A stretch of 64,000 nucleotides of DNA from Arthrobacter sp. NtRootA1. Its GTDB lineage: Bacteria; Actinomycetota; Actinomycetes; Actinomycetales; Micrococcaceae. The notes below the pieces were generated by a model. That model had not been told where the DNA came from, did not search any database, and was given only the letters and a program-made list of their open reading frames with translations. Position numbers and translations under genes: made by a program. Each line of letters opens with the position of its first letter. Positions within the stretch are counted from its first letter, which is position 1. This document shows positions 9,691 through 18,801 of the stretch, in pieces. The stretch is taken from NCBI RefSeq assembly GCF_019976975.1, contig NZ_AP024630.1, forward strand, positions 2,914,001-2,978,000. The letters run 5' to 3'.

Positions 9691-10203
9691 ATGAGTGTAA
9701 TCCGCCCTGCCACCGTTGAAGACGTTCCCACAATACTGCGCATGATCCACGATCTTGCGATCTACGAAAAGGAACCCGACGCCGTCAGGAATACCCCCGA
9801 ACTGCTGACCGAAGCACTGTTCGGAGAAAACCCGCGGGTATTCGCGAACATGGCCTCCAATGACGCTGGTACGGTGCAGGGCTTTGCCCTGTGGTTTCTG
9901 AATTACTCAACGTGGGAAGGTGTTCACGGCATCTACCTGGAAGACCTCTACGTGGTTCCGGACGCGCGTGGCGAGGGTCACGGCAAGGCGCTCCTGCAGC
10001 ATCTGGCCGCGACCGCCGTCGAACGCGGCTATGCCCGGGTGGAATGGAGCGTCCTGGACTGGAACGAACCGTCCATCAAGTTCTACAAGAACCTTGGCGC
10101 CTTCCCCATGGAGGAGTGGTCTACGTTCAGGCTGACCGGCGAAGCGCTGGAAGCGTTCGGGGCAGGTGCCAGTAACGGTAACAAGGCTCTTGCCCATGGC
10201 TGA
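9691..10203 (+). CDS. GNAT N-acetyltransferase, diamine/spermidine acetyltransferase-like
   Basis: Acetyl-CoA-dependent N-acetyltransferase of 170 residues. The sequence IRPATVEDVPTILRMIHDLAIYEKEPDAV at the N terminus, IYLEDLYVVPDARGEGHGKALLQHLA (the acetyl-CoA binding V/RxxGxG/A loop, about residues 83-108) and VLDWNEPSIKFYKNLGAFPMEEW near the C terminus match the SSAT branch that acetylates diamines or similar small amines. I place the start at ATG 9691 rather than a longer frame beginning inside the CoA-transferase. Its stop overlaps the next gene by eight bases. Confidence 0.88.
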   Translation: MSVIRPATVEDVPTILRMIHDLAIYEKEPDAVRNTPELLTEALFGENPRVFANMASNDAGTVQGFALWFLNYSTWEGVHGIYLEDLYVVPDARGEGHGKALLQHLAATAVERGYARVEWSVLDWNEPSIKFYKNLGAFPMEEWSTFRLTGEALEAFGAGASNGNKALAHG

Positions 10204-11545
10204 AGTGCGAGCCTTGGCCGACACCCACCGCATCCGCGCCCGGCACGAATTCCGAGGCCTCCGGACCGCCGAGCACTACTTCACGGTCCCCCTGGACCAT
10301 GGTTCGGCTATTTCCGCCACGGATGACCAGACGGCTGGCGAAACGATCACTGTGTTTGCACGGGAGTATTCCTCCACCGAGTACTCGGAGGAGGAGGCCG
10401 CCAAGCTTCCATGGTTGCTGTTCCTCCAAGGTGGACCTGGCGGGCGCGGGAACCGCGTCACTTCCCTTTCAGGTTGGATGAAGGCAGCGGCCAAGGATTT
10501 TCGGATCCTGATGCTGGACCAGCGCGGTACGGGCCTTTCCACGCCTGTGGAGCGACAGTCATTGGTGCTCCGGGGCGACGCCGCAGCCCAGGCCGATTAC
10601 CTCACGCATTTCCGGGCTGATTCGATCGTGGCTGACGCCGAGTTCATCCGCCATGCCTTGGATTCCGGACCGTGGTCAGTGCTGGGTCAGAGCTTTGGCG
10701 GATTCTGCGCGTTGACGTATTTGTCGTACGCCCCGAAAGGGCTGCGGGAGGTCCTCATCACGGGAGGACTTGCTCCGCTGCACGGCCCGGCCGAGCGCGT
10801 TTACCGTGCCACTTTCCGCCGGGTGGCGGAGCGGAACGCGGAGTACTTCGCCTGGTATCCGGAAGACCGGGAAACTGTCACCAGGATCGTCCGTCACCTC
10901 GAACAGCATGAGGAGTTCCTGGCCAGCGGAGAACGGCTTACGCCCGAGCGGTTCCAGATGGTGGGATCGTTCCTCGGCGGCAACACCCGGGTGGACTCCC
11001 TGCACTACCTCCTGGAGGACGCTTTCATCGAAACACCTTTGGGCGATCGCCTGTCGGAGGCGTTCCTGGAGCAAGTGCGGAGCCTGGTCAGCCGAGCAGG
11101 GAACCCCTTGTACGCGGTCCTTCATGAATCGATCTACGGGCAGGGCGAGGCCACGGACTGGGCAGCGTGGCGCGTGCTGGAAGAATTCCCCGAGTTCAAA
11201 CCGGGAGCTGAAGCCCCGCTGCTCACGGGAGAAATGGTCTACCCCTGGTACTTCGAACAGGATCCGGCACTGATCCCGCTCCGCGACGTCGCGGCCCTGC
11301 TGGCGGCCAAGTCCGATTGGTGTCCCCTGTATGACCACCAGCAATTGGCGGTCAACAAGGTTCCAGTAGCGGCCGCCGTCTACAAAGACGATATCTACGT
11401 GGACCATGACCTCTCAATGGAAACCGCCGCGGCAGTCCGTGGGCTTCAGACCTGGGTCACGGACGACTTCCACCATGACGGCATCGGGGAAGACGGCGAA
11501 GGCATCTTCAGGCGGCTAATCGGGCTGGTGCGGAGTTCCCGCTAA
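10196..11545 (+). CDS. Alpha/beta hydrolase, prolyl aminopeptidase-like (S33)
   Basis: A 449-residue alpha/beta hydrolase resembling the larger S33 proline iminopeptidases. Oxyanion-loop motif LLFLQGGPGGRG (about 76-87), MLDQRGTGLSTP (about 107-118) and nucleophile elbow GQSFGG (Ser about 165) are present; the C-terminal DDFHHDGIGED carries the likely catalytic His. Such enzymes release N-terminal proline from short peptides, though substrate range varies. ATG 10196 overlaps the acetyltransferase stop, so the two genes are co-translated; an in-frame start 30 bases upstream is less likely. Confidence 0.85.
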   Translation: MAEVRALADTHRIRARHEFRGLRTAEHYFTVPLDHGSAISATDDQTAGETITVFAREYSSTEYSEEEAAKLPWLLFLQGGPGGRGNRVTSLSGWMKAAAKDFRILMLDQRGTGLSTPVERQSLVLRGDAAAQADYLTHFRADSIVADAEFIRHALDSGPWSVLGQSFGGFCALTYLSYAPKGLREVLITGGLAPLHGPAERVYRATFRRVAERNAEYFAWYPEDRETVTRIVRHLEQHEEFLASGERLTPERFQMVGSFLGGNTRVDSLHYLLEDAFIETPLGDRLSEAFLEQVRSLVSRAGNPLYAVLHESIYGQGEATDWAAWRVLEEFPEFKPGAEAPLLTGEMVYPWYFEQDPALIPLRDVAALLAAKSDWCPLYDHQQLAVNKVPVAAAVYKDDIYVDHDLSMETAAAVRGLQTWVTDDFHHDGIGEDGEGIFRRLIGLVRSSR

Positions 11546-11557
11546 CCCAACGCGTTC

Positions 11558-12874
11558 CTACACGGGGATTGAACGGCGCACCCGGGCCGCGGCGGCGGCC
11601 GTCAAGGCCAGCATTACGGCTGCCAGCAGGCCGGCGGCTATATTCAGCCCTTCGTAGCCGAGCCAGGCGAGGACAAGTCCGGACGTAGCGCCGCCCGTTG
11701 CACCCGCCGCGCCCATGAGCGTATCGGAAACGCCTTGCACGGTTACCCTTTGTTCTTCGGCGATGCTCTCCGCAAGGAGGGTGGACCCGGCAATGGTCGC
11801 GGCGGACCACCCAAGTCCCAGGATGATCAGCCCAGTGGTGACCAGCACGGGCTCCTGCTGACCGATTCCAGCGATCAGGACTGCCACCAGCAGCAGTCCG
11901 TGGCCCATGGCGATGGTCTGGATGCGGCCGGCTTTGTCAGTCAGCCAACCCCAGAGCGGCGACAGGGCGAACATGCCGGCGATATGCAGCGAAATGGTCA
12001 GCCCTATGAGCACCAGAGCATCCGTGCTGTCAGTTGTTCCGCCGTGATGGCCGGCATGTGAACCGCCTACCACCTGCTGCAGGTGCAAGGGGGTCATGGA
12101 CATGATGGCCACCATGACGCCGTGGGCAGCGACCACGGCTGCAAGCGCAAGGATGGCGCGGGGCGAGGAACGAACAGCCTGAAGGCCGGAGCGGATAGTG
12201 CCCCTAACTGGGAGCGTCCCCATGCCTGCGGTCTCGGAGGCCAGCCGCCGTGCCAGCAGCAACGGGTCGGGCCGCAAACCGGCAAAGAGCAGCACTGCCG
12301 CCAGGAACAGACCTGCAGCCGAGAAAACGAAAGGCCCGGCAATGGGCGGCAGGCCCAACGCGGCCCCCACTGCTGCACCAGGTTGGATGAGGTTTGGACC
12401 GGCCACAGCGCCAATGGTAATTGCCCAGACAACAGTGGACAGTGACCTGCCGCGGTGCTCAGCGTGGGCGAGGTCGACGGCGGCGAACCTCGATTGAAGG
12501 TTGGCGGCTGTACCAAGGCCGAGAAAACCGGCCGCGAGCAGGAGCAGGGGGAAAGATTCACCCACCACGGATGCCATCACCAGGAGCGCCCCGATCATGG
12601 CGGCGATCAGGCCCGAGACGAGGCCAAACCGCCGTCCACGCGCCTCCGCCAGCCGGGCCAACGGTAAAGCAGACAACGCGGCCGAGAGCGTCAATACAGT
12701 AGTGATCGATCCCGCCCACGCCTCGGATCCGGACAGATCCACGGCCAGGAGCGATCCAATGGATAACGTGGCGCCGTTACCAATTCCGCTGAGGAGCTGG
12801 GCCGAGCTGAGCAGGAAAACAGTACGGCGCTGAACCCGTTGGGGGTCCAGCGCCGTAGTAGATGTGGTAGTCAC
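11558..12874 (-). CDS. MFS transporter, probable drug/metabolite exporter
   Basis: A 438-residue major facilitator with about twelve hydrophobic segments, typical MFS loop ARLAEARGRRFGLVSG after helix 2 (about residues 75-90) and a second-half loop GWLTDKAGRIQ. A His-rich loop GGSHAGHHGG sits near residue 275. No substrate-specific signature. GTG start at 12874 stands six bases behind TAGTCT, again leaderless in appearance. It is convergent with the peptidase gene (12 bases between stops, no obvious terminator) and follows terC on the same strand. Confidence 0.85.
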   Translation of the reverse strand: MTTTSTTALDPQRVQRRTVFLLSSAQLLSGIGNGATLSIGSLLAVDLSGSEAWAGSITTVLTLSAALSALPLARLAEARGRRFGLVSGLIAAMIGALLVMASVVGESFPLLLLAAGFLGLGTAANLQSRFAAVDLAHAEHRGRSLSTVVWAITIGAVAGPNLIQPGAAVGAALGLPPIAGPFVFSAAGLFLAAVLLFAGLRPDPLLLARRLASETAGMGTLPVRGTIRSGLQAVRSSPRAILALAAVVAAHGVMVAIMSMTPLHLQQVVGGSHAGHHGGTTDSTDALVLIGLTISLHIAGMFALSPLWGWLTDKAGRIQTIAMGHGLLLVAVLIAGIGQQEPVLVTTGLIILGLGWSAATIAGSTLLAESIAEEQRVTVQGVSDTLMGAAGATGGATSGLVLAWLGYEGLNIAAGLLAAVMLALTAAAAARVRRSIPV

Positions 12875-12880
12875 TTCAAG

Positions 12881-12886
12881 AGACTA
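12881..12886 (-). promoter_or_regulatory. -10 box TAGTCT of the MFS gene
   Basis: TAGTCT (minus strand) followed by six bases and the GTG start at 12874; the whole promoter must lie in the 29-base gap and the 3' end of terC. Confidence 0.55.
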
Positions 12887-12903
12887 CAACGTTCACAGTA
12901 TGG

Positions 12904-13932
12904 TTACTCTGCTTCGCTCAAGCTCTTCTTCGCGTCCTCTTCCAACCGCGCGTCCAGCTTGGACTGGCGGGCGGCCGGGCTGAGCAAGCTGGCCACGACG
13001 GCCACGACGATCGTGCCGATAATGACCGCCAACGAAACGAAGGTGGGAATCTCCGGAGCCCACTCGATGTGGTGGCCGTTGTTGATGAAGGGAAGCTCGT
13101 TGACATGCATCGCATGCAGGACGAGCTTGACACCAATAAAGGCAAGAATGACTGACAGGGCGTGCTTCAAGTAGATCAGACGGCTCATCAGTCCACCCAG
13201 CAGGAAGTACAGCTGGCGCAGGCCCATGAGGGCGAAGATGTTGGCGGTGAACACGATGAAGGCGCTTTGGGTCAGGCCGAAGATCGCGGGAATTGAGTCC
13301 ACTGCGAACAGGAGGTCGGTCATGCCGATGGTCACGAAGACAATCAGCATCGGGGTGAAGACCTTCTTGCCGTTTACCGTGGTCCGCAGCTTGCCGCCGT
13401 CGAACTTTTCAGACATCGGCAGGACCCTGCGCAGCCGCGCAACCAGCGGGTTTTCGGCACCTTCTTCTTCGTCTTCACCTGAATCCGTGGCCTGCTTCCA
13501 GGCCGTCCACAGCAGGAACGCGCCGAAGATGTAGAAGATCCAGCTGAACTGCTCGATGACCACCGCGCCCAAGGCGATGAAAATACCGCGGAGGACCAGT
13601 GCGATGATGATGCCCACCATCAGCACTTCCTGCTGGTATTTCCGGGGCACGGAGAAGCGGGCCATGATGATGATGAAGACGAAAAGGTTGTCGATGCTCA
13701 GGCTGTATTCAGTAACCCAGCCGGCGACGAACTGGCTGCCATATTCGGGGCCGGTGAAGTAGAACATGGCACCAGCAAAGACCAGGGCCAAGGCAACGTA
13801 GAAGGCAACCCAGAGGCCGGCTTCCTTCATTGATGGTTCGTGGGGACGCTTGACCACCAGGAGGAGGTCGATGAGCAGGATGATTCCGAGGGCGACGAAC
13901 GAGCCGACCTCAAACCAGATTGGAAGCTCCAT
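12904..13932 (-). CDS. TerC-family integral membrane protein (Alx-like, metal export)
   Basis: A 342-residue protein with about nine membrane segments and the TerC hallmarks TEYSLSIDNLFVFIIIM (about residues 74-90) and GMTDLLFAVDSIPAIFGLTQ (about 203-222), each with an acidic residue inside a membrane helix. E. coli Alx and related TerC proteins export manganese, in some cases metallating secreted proteins. A long charged loop GEDEEEG lies between the halves. The riboswitch-like leader directly upstream agrees with a manganese role. SD GAAAGG before ATG 13932. Confidence 0.93.
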   Translation of the reverse strand: MELPIWFEVGSFVALGIILLIDLLLVVKRPHEPSMKEAGLWVAFYVALALVFAGAMFYFTGPEYGSQFVAGWVTEYSLSIDNLFVFIIIMARFSVPRKYQQEVLMVGIIIALVLRGIFIALGAVVIEQFSWIFYIFGAFLLWTAWKQATDSGEDEEEGAENPLVARLRRVLPMSEKFDGGKLRTTVNGKKVFTPMLIVFVTIGMTDLLFAVDSIPAIFGLTQSAFIVFTANIFALMGLRQLYFLLGGLMSRLIYLKHALSVILAFIGVKLVLHAMHVNELPFINNGHHIEWAPEIPTFVSLAVIIGTIVVAVVASLLSPAARQSKLDARLEEDAKKSLSEAE

Positions 13933-13946
13933 TAATGTGGGCCTTT

Positions 13947-14082
13947 CGCAGGGTACGGGAAAGCGGTGTAAGTCTCTCCGGCCTGCCAGTGCGGTGAATG
14001 CACATTCAGCGGCCCACTAAGTCCGGCGAGGCATCTATGCCTTGCGTGCTGACGGACGTAGCGCTTGGGATACTCCCCTACG
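13947..14082 (-). promoter_or_regulatory. yybP-ykoY-type manganese riboswitch in the terC leader
   Basis: The terC leader carries the two conserved internal loops of the class: GGGGAGTA near its 5' end (14078-14071) and GGAGAGACTTACACC near its 3' end (13979-13965). A closing helix P1 can form between CGTAGGG (14082-14076) and CCCTGCG (13953-13947), seven pairs with one G-U. It ends about 15 bases before the terC ATG, so control of translation is likely. Confidence 0.8.
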
Positions 14083-14098
14083 TGACCACAACCTTACC

Positions 14099-16195
14099 TT
14101 AGGCGTGCCCTGCAGACTGCATTTGACGCAATTCCCGCTTCAACTCCCCCACTTCGTCACGGATTCGGGCGGCGACCTCGAACTGCAGCTCGGCAGCAGC
14201 ACCGTGCATCTGTTCCGTGAGCTGTTCGATGAGGCCAACCAGGTCTTCCGCCGGAGCCGCGGCCAGCCCGTCCTTCCGGACCGTGGCTGCACCCTTGCTG
14301 CCCGACGTACGTTTGGCTCCCTTGGCCAGCCTGTTGTTGTTCAGGAGCTCCTGGGTATCGGCGTCTTCGCGGGCCAGCTGGTCCGTGATATCAGCGATCT
14401 TCTTCCGAAGCGGCTGGGGGTCCACGCCGTTGTCGGTGTTGTATTTGACCTGGATGGCGCGACGCCGGTTGGTTTCCTCGATAGCGTGGGCCATGGAGTC
14501 CGTGATCTTGTCCGCATACATGTGGACCTGGCCGGACACGTTTCGAGCGGCACGGCCAATCGTCTGGATAAGCGAGGTTGAGGAACGCAGGAAACCTTCC
14601 TTGTCCGCATCCAGGATGCTGACCAGCGAGACCTCGGGCAGATCCAGGCCTTCACGCAGAAGGTTGATGCCGACCAGGACGTCAAAGACTCCCATCCGCA
14701 GCTCACGCAGTAGCTCGACCCGGCGAAGAGTGTCCACGTCCGAGTGAAGGTACTGGACTTTTACGCCGTGGCCCAGGAGGTAGTCCGTGAGGTCTTCCGC
14801 CATCCGCTTGGTCAAAGTGGTGACCAGGACGCGTTCATCGCGTTCAGTACGTTGGCGGATTTCACCCAGGAGGTCATCGATCTGTCCCTTGGTGGGCTTA
14901 ACGATCACTTCGGGGTCGATGAGGCCTGTGGGCCGGATGATCTGCTGGACGTAGCCGTCCGCCTTCCCGAGCTCGTACTTTCCAGGCGTGGCCGACAAGT
15001 ACACGGTCTGCCCGATGCGTTCAAGGAACTCGTCCCACTTCAAAGGCCGGTTGTCCATGGCCGAGGGCAGCCGGAAGCCGTGGTCCACCAGCGTGCGCTT
15101 GCGGGACATGTCCCCTTCGTACATAGCGCCGATTTGCGGGACGGTGACGTGGGATTCGTCGATGACCAGGAGGAAGTCGTCAGGGAAGTAGTCCAGCAGG
15201 CAGTGTGGTGCCGTACCGCCTGCGCGGCCGTCAATGTGCCGGGAGTAATTCTCGATGCCGTTGCAGAAACCCATCTGCTGCATCATTTCGAGATCGTAGG
15301 TGGTCCGCATCCGCAGGCGCTGGGCTTCCACCAGCTTGTTCTGGCTGTCCAGCACCTTCAGGCGTTCGGCGAGTTCGTCTTCGATGGCGGTGATCGCACG
15401 GCCCATTCGCTCCGGGCCTGCCACATAGTGGGAAGCCGGGAAGACGTACATTTCGGTTTCCTCGCGGATGACTTCGCCGGTGACCGGATGCAGTGTGTAG
15501 ATGTTCTCGATCTCGTCACCGAAAAATTCGATTCTGAGTGCGAGTTCCTCATACATCGGAATGATCTCTACGGTGTCTCCACGGACGCGGAAGGTGCCCC
15601 GGTGGAAGTCTGTGTCATTGCGCGTGTACTGCATGGAAACGAACTTGCGAAGGAGGTGGTCACGGTTCATTTCCGCGCCTTTGGTGAGCGTCACCATGCC
15701 CGCAATGTATTCTTCGGGTGTTCCCAGGCCGTAGATGCAGGAGACTGTGGCCACCACGATGACGTCGCGCCGGGTCAGCAGTGCATTGGTGGCCGAGTGC
15801 CGAAGGCGCTCGACTTCCTCATTGACCGAGGAGTCCTTTTCGATGAACGTATCCGTCTGGGGTACGTACGCTTCGGGCTGGTAGTAGTCGTAATACGAGA
15901 CAAAATACTCCACTGCATTGTTGGGCAGGAGTTCCCTGAACTCGTTGGCCAGCTGGGCTGCCAGGGTCTTGTTCTGAACCATGACCAGTGTGGGCCGCTG
16001 CACCTGCTCAATAAGCCAGGCTGTAGTGGCGCTCTTGCCCGTACCCGTGGCGCCGAGAAGGACAACATCCTTCTCGCCGTTATTGATGCGTTCTGTCAGT
16101 TCCGCAATGGCTGCCGGCTGGTCCCCGGCTGGTTTGTAATCGCTGACGACTTCGAAGGGCGCGACGACACGGTTGATCTCCTGGGCAAGGCTCAT
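14099..16195 (-). CDS. uvrB: UvrABC excinuclease subunit B
   Basis: Damage-verifying helicase-like subunit of nucleotide excision repair, 698 residues. Walker [14 protein letters not shown] (about 48-60), the beta-hairpin [21 protein letters not shown] (about 101-121; quoted motif length 21 reduced in practice to its aromatic core YYDYYQP), DEXH-like [10 protein letters not shown], motif [11 protein letters not shown], and a C-terminal UVR domain [13 protein letters not shown] are all intact. ATG 16195 follows TAGATT by six bases with no ribosome-binding site. It lies 41 bases behind coaE on the same strand. Unlike uvrA I see no SOS box here. Confidence 0.98.
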   Translation of the reverse strand: MSLAQEINRVVAPFEVVSDYKPAGDQPAAIAELTERINNGEKDVVLLGATGTGKSATTAWLIEQVQRPTLVMVQNKTLAAQLANEFRELLPNNAVEYFVSYYDYYQPEAYVPQTDTFIEKDSSVNEEVERLRHSATNALLTRRDVIVVATVSCIYGLGTPEEYIAGMVTLTKGAEMNRDHLLRKFVSMQYTRNDTDFHRGTFRVRGDTVEIIPMYEELALRIEFFGDEIENIYTLHPVTGEVIREETEMYVFPASHYVAGPERMGRAITAIEDELAERLKVLDSQNKLVEAQRLRMRTTYDLEMMQQMGFCNGIENYSRHIDGRAGGTAPHCLLDYFPDDFLLVIDESHVTVPQIGAMYEGDMSRKRTLVDHGFRLPSAMDNRPLKWDEFLERIGQTVYLSATPGKYELGKADGYVQQIIRPTGLIDPEVIVKPTKGQIDDLLGEIRQRTERDERVLVTTLTKRMAEDLTDYLLGHGVKVQYLHSDVDTLRRVELLRELRMGVFDVLVGINLLREGLDLPEVSLVSILDADKEGFLRSSTSLIQTIGRAARNVSGQVHMYADKITDSMAHAIEETNRRRAIQVKYNTDNGVDPQPLRKKIADITDQLAREDADTQELLNNNRLAKGAKRTSGSKGAATVRKDGLAAAPAEDLVGLIEQLTEQMHGAAAELQFEVAARIRDEVGELKRELRQMQSAGHA

Positions 16196-16201
16196 GACAC
16201 C

Positions 16202-16207
16202 AATCTA
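16202..16207 (-). promoter_or_regulatory. -10 box TAGATT of uvrB
   Basis: TAGATT, then six bases, then the uvrB ATG at 16195; suggests a leaderless uvrB transcript independent of coaE read-through. Confidence 0.6.
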
Positions 16208-16236
16208 CCCCCGCACCCCGACAGTTTTTGTCCGGA

Positions 16237-17466
16237 TTAATGTCCCGCTGCGACAGAAGAATACGACGGCGGTTGCCAGCCGGTGTGGTTTGCCCACTCA
16301 TCCATCAGCGGCCAGGCCACATCCGTGAACCAGGGTTCTTTGGCATCGGCATAGGCAGCGGTGCCGGGGTCAGTGGCATGCTGCGCAGCAAGGTGGCGCT
16401 TGTGTGCCTCATACAGGGCAACCGCAGAAGGTTCCGCCCTCAACCAGTCGCGGAACAGCAGGGCGTATCTCCATCCGGGCGAGCCGGCAACCCGCACATG
16501 CAGGTTGGCCGGGCGTCCCGGATCCGCGTTGGCATGGAAACGCTTCTGCCATTGGGCTGGATCAGGTTCCGACGGCTTCGGGGTGTCAGCGAAAACGCCC
16601 GGAACACGTGGGTATCCTGCTGCGGCCAGACGTGGGGCAATGCGATCCGCCACCTCAAGGTCGGCAACAGTCAGTTGAAGGTCTATCACATCCTTGGCAG
16701 CCAACCCGGCCACCGACGTAGACCCAATGTGGTCCACGGCAAGGATGTCCTCCGGTGCTGCCGCCTGGATGCGCGAGGAGAGCCGGGCTGCTTGCAGGCC
16801 CCATTCGGATCTCGAGGCGGACAGGACCGGCCCATTTGTCCGCCGGGCACGAACTCCACGCCGGCAATTGTCCGAGAAAGGCACCAGTCGCCCGAACCAC
16901 AAGGCATCCACTTTGGCGAGCAGTTCCTCCCGACTACCTGAATTCTCCAGGACGACGTCCGCGGCAGCGTTTCTTGCCTCCTGGCTGGCTTGGGCCGCCA
17001 TTCGGGAACGCGCGTCCTCCAGGCTCATTCCGCGTAGGTCCACCATCCGTTGGATCCGCACGTCTTCGGGAGCATCCACCACAACCACCAGATGGAATGC
17101 GCTCCCCTGGCCTGTCTCGACCAAGAGGGGAATGTCCTGGACGAGAATGTCTTCGTCGGCGGCCTCCGCGACGATTGCCGCTGCTGACTCCCGGACCAAC
17201 GGGTGGATGATGCCATTAAGCACCTCCCGCCGAGCGGGATCCTGGAAAACTATGGCGCCAAGGGCAGGGCGGTCGAGTCTGCCCTGCCCGTCCACGATTC
17301 CGGGTCCAAAGGCCTCCACTACACGGGCAAGGCCCGGAGTTCCAGGCTCCACCACTTGCCTGGCGATGAGGTCAGCATCAATGAGCACGGCACCCAACTC
17401 TTGCAGCCTGGCCGCCACCAGCGATTTTCCTGAGGCGATGCCGCCCGTCAGCCCGATCTTCAACAC
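16237..17466 (-). CDS. coaE: Dephospho-CoA kinase fused to a GrpB/UPF0157 domain
   Basis: Last step of CoA synthesis: ATP-dependent phosphorylation of dephospho-CoA. Residues 1-200 are CoaE with P-loop GLTGGIASGKS (5-15), DADLIARQVVEPG (31-43) and LVQDIPLLVETG-type substrate motif. From about residue 225 a GrpB/UPF0157 nucleotidyltransferase-like domain follows (VDHIGSTSVAGLAAKDVIDLQLTV, with conserved IGSTSV and the acidic pair). This fusion is the normal actinobacterial form, as in mycobacterial CoaE; the GrpB part's role is unsettled. GTG start 17466. Diverges from yigZ with 22 bases between start codons. Confidence 0.95.
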   Translation of the reverse strand: MLKIGLTGGIASGKSLVAARLQELGAVLIDADLIARQVVEPGTPGLARVVEAFGPGIVDGQGRLDRPALGAIVFQDPARREVLNGIIHPLVRESAAAIVAEAADEDILVQDIPLLVETGQGSAFHLVVVVDAPEDVRIQRMVDLRGMSLEDARSRMAAQASQEARNAAADVVLENSGSREELLAKVDALWFGRLVPFSDNCRRGVRARRTNGPVLSASRSEWGLQAARLSSRIQAAAPEDILAVDHIGSTSVAGLAAKDVIDLQLTVADLEVADRIAPRLAAAGYPRVPGVFADTPKPSEPDPAQWQKRFHANADPGRPANLHVRVAGSPGWRYALLFRDWLRAEPSAVALYEAHKRHLAAQHATDPGTAAYADAKEPWFTDVAWPLMDEWANHTGWQPPSYSSVAAGH

Positions 17467-17472
17467 CCCTCC

Positions 17473-17482
17473 ACACTAGACT
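17473..17482. promoter_or_regulatory. Overlapping divergent -10 boxes of coaE and yigZ
   Basis: Minus strand TAGTGT (17478-17473) stands six bases before the coaE GTG; plus strand TAGACT (17477-17482) stands six bases before the yigZ GTG. The two hexamers share bases 17477-17478 (TA), so the two promoters cannot both be open at once. Confidence 0.65.
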
Positions 17483-17488
17483 GAAGCG

Positions 17489-18175
17489 GTGGAAATTGAG
17501 GATGACAGCCGTGCAACCATTTACACAACGCTCGCTGAAGGTCCGGATTTCCGACACGAACTGGAGATCCGGCGTTCACGCTTCATCACCGTCCTCCGCC
17601 GCTCGCCGGACGAAGATACTGCACGATCCCTGGTGGCCGCGCTGCGACGCGAGTTCCATGACGCACGGCACCACTGCTCGGCTTTCGTTGTAGGTCCGGA
17701 CAGGATGACTCAACGTTCCAGTGACGACGGCGAACCGTCGGGCACGGCGGGTGTCCCCATGCTGGAGGCACTGCTCAAGCGTGAGACAGCACCCGGGGTA
17801 ACGGACCTTAGCGACGTAAGCGTCGTCGTCGTCCGCTATTTCGGTGGAATCCTCCTGGGGGCGGGCGGGCTGGTCCGCGCCTACTCCGAATCGGTATCAG
17901 CAGCGTTGGAACTGGCGCCACTCGTGCAGCGCCGGCGGCTACGGCTTTGTGAGATCGAGGTGCCGCACGTGGACGCCGGACGATTGGAGAACGAACTGCG
18001 TGGCTCCGGCTTTGTCATGGCGAACACCAGCTATGAAGCCAAGCACACGGTCCTTCGGGTAGCGCTGCCGGACAGCAGCAACACCATCGCGGACGCCCAA
18101 GCCCGCGTACGCGCCCTCACTGCAGGCGCGGGCAGACTTAATCCCCAAGGGACGGAGTGGATCGATGTGCCCTGA
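17489..18175 (+). CDS. IMPACT/YigZ family protein
   Basis: A 228-residue YigZ-type protein. The N-terminal UPF0029/IMPACT domain shows FITVLRRSPDEDTARSLV, the RHHCSAFVVG stretch, SDDGEPSGTAGVPML (about 77-91) and VVVVRYFGGILLGAGGLVRAYSES (about 111-134); a smaller DUF1949 domain ends the protein. Relatives have been linked to stress response and proteolysis control (yeast YIH1/IMPACT bind GCN1), but the bacterial function is unknown. GTG start behind TAGACT. The stop overlaps the following acetyltransferase by 11 bases. Confidence 0.92.
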   Translation: MEIEDDSRATIYTTLAEGPDFRHELEIRRSRFITVLRRSPDEDTARSLVAALRREFHDARHHCSAFVVGPDRMTQRSSDDGEPSGTAGVPMLEALLKRETAPGVTDLSDVSVVVVRYFGGILLGAGGLVRAYSESVSAALELAPLVQRRRLRLCEIEVPHVDAGRLENELRGSGFVMANTSYEAKHTVLRVALPDSSNTIADAQARVRALTAGAGRLNPQGTEWIDVP

Positions 18176-18686
18176 ATCAACGGTGGAACCCCAGGTTGCA
18201 CTTGCAGACGTTGACGAAGACGTGCTCGAAGAATTGCTTGCCGTGGCGCTGGTGCAGGCCACGGCCGATGAGGTCACTCCGCCGCTGGGCTCGACGTCGG
18301 CTTGGAACCCTGAGCGGATCGCCTGGTTCCGCGACTATCACCGGGCGGCTGCAACCGGACTTGAAGGGCCTGCGCGTGAGAAGACCTGGGCTGTGGTGGC
18401 AGGCGGAACAGTGGTGGGGTCCGTTCGGTTGAAGTCGGTCGGGCCCGATGCCGTAGAACCCGGTGCCGTAGAAACTGGCATCTGGCTGGCCACTCGCTTC
18501 CGCGGCCAGGGCGTGGGGCGGCTGGCCCTCCAGCTTGTGGCAGACGAAGCCCGTGCTCGCGGCTTCGCCGTCCTGGAAGCCTCCACCACGCCAGGAAACA
18601 AGGCTGCACAATCCCTACTGGCTTCCCTCGGCGCCGAACTCATCTTCGAGGGGACTTTGGTTAAGGCTCGGCTACTGCTCCGCTAG
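18165..18686 (+). CDS. GNAT-family N-acetyltransferase
   Basis: A 173-residue acetyltransferase with the acetyl-CoA loop TRFRGQGVGRLALQLV (about residues 107-122; RGQGVG is the RxxGxG core) and the late motif STTPGNKAAQSLLASLGAEL typical of ribosomal-protein/antibiotic type GNATs. An in-frame 15-bp duplication (DAVEP/GAVET, about 18448-18477) lies in the beta4 region. ATG 18165 sits inside the end of yigZ, so it is translated from the same mRNA. Acceptor unknown. Confidence 0.82.
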   Translation: MCPESTVEPQVALADVDEDVLEELLAVALVQATADEVTPPLGSTSAWNPERIAWFRDYHRAAATGLEGPAREKTWAVVAGGTVVGSVRLKSVGPDAVEPGAVETGIWLATRFRGQGVGRLALQLVADEARARGFAVLEASTTPGNKAAQSLLASLGAELIFEGTLVKARLLLR

Positions 18687-18732
18687 GCAGTGCTCTTTTA
18701 ACTGGCAGGGCTCCTCGCACCTGACTAAAGCA

Positions 18733-18764
18733 GAAGGACCCCTGCCGCATGGCAGGGGTCCTTC
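18733..18764. terminator. Bidirectional terminator between GNAT gene and rpsA
   Basis: Perfect 14-bp stem GAAGGACCCCTGCC / GGCAGGGGTCCTTC around the tetraloop GCAT, with a short T run after it on the plus strand and AAAG before it. It serves the convergent GNAT and rpsA genes. Confidence 0.92.
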
Positions 18765-18801
18765 TTTGGCTATTCAGCGCATCCCGTGAGGGGCGGCGGA
18801 A

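Noticed and set aside
14744..16240. Long open frame on the plus strand opposite uvrB (about 498 codons)
   Set aside because: Antisense to a full-length, motif-complete uvrB; long mirror frames are usual at this GC content, and there is no ribosome-binding site or family motif.
18733..18764. Inverted repeat read as a mobile-element end or CRISPR unit
   Set aside because: Single copy, perfect stem with tetraloop between convergent genes: a terminator.
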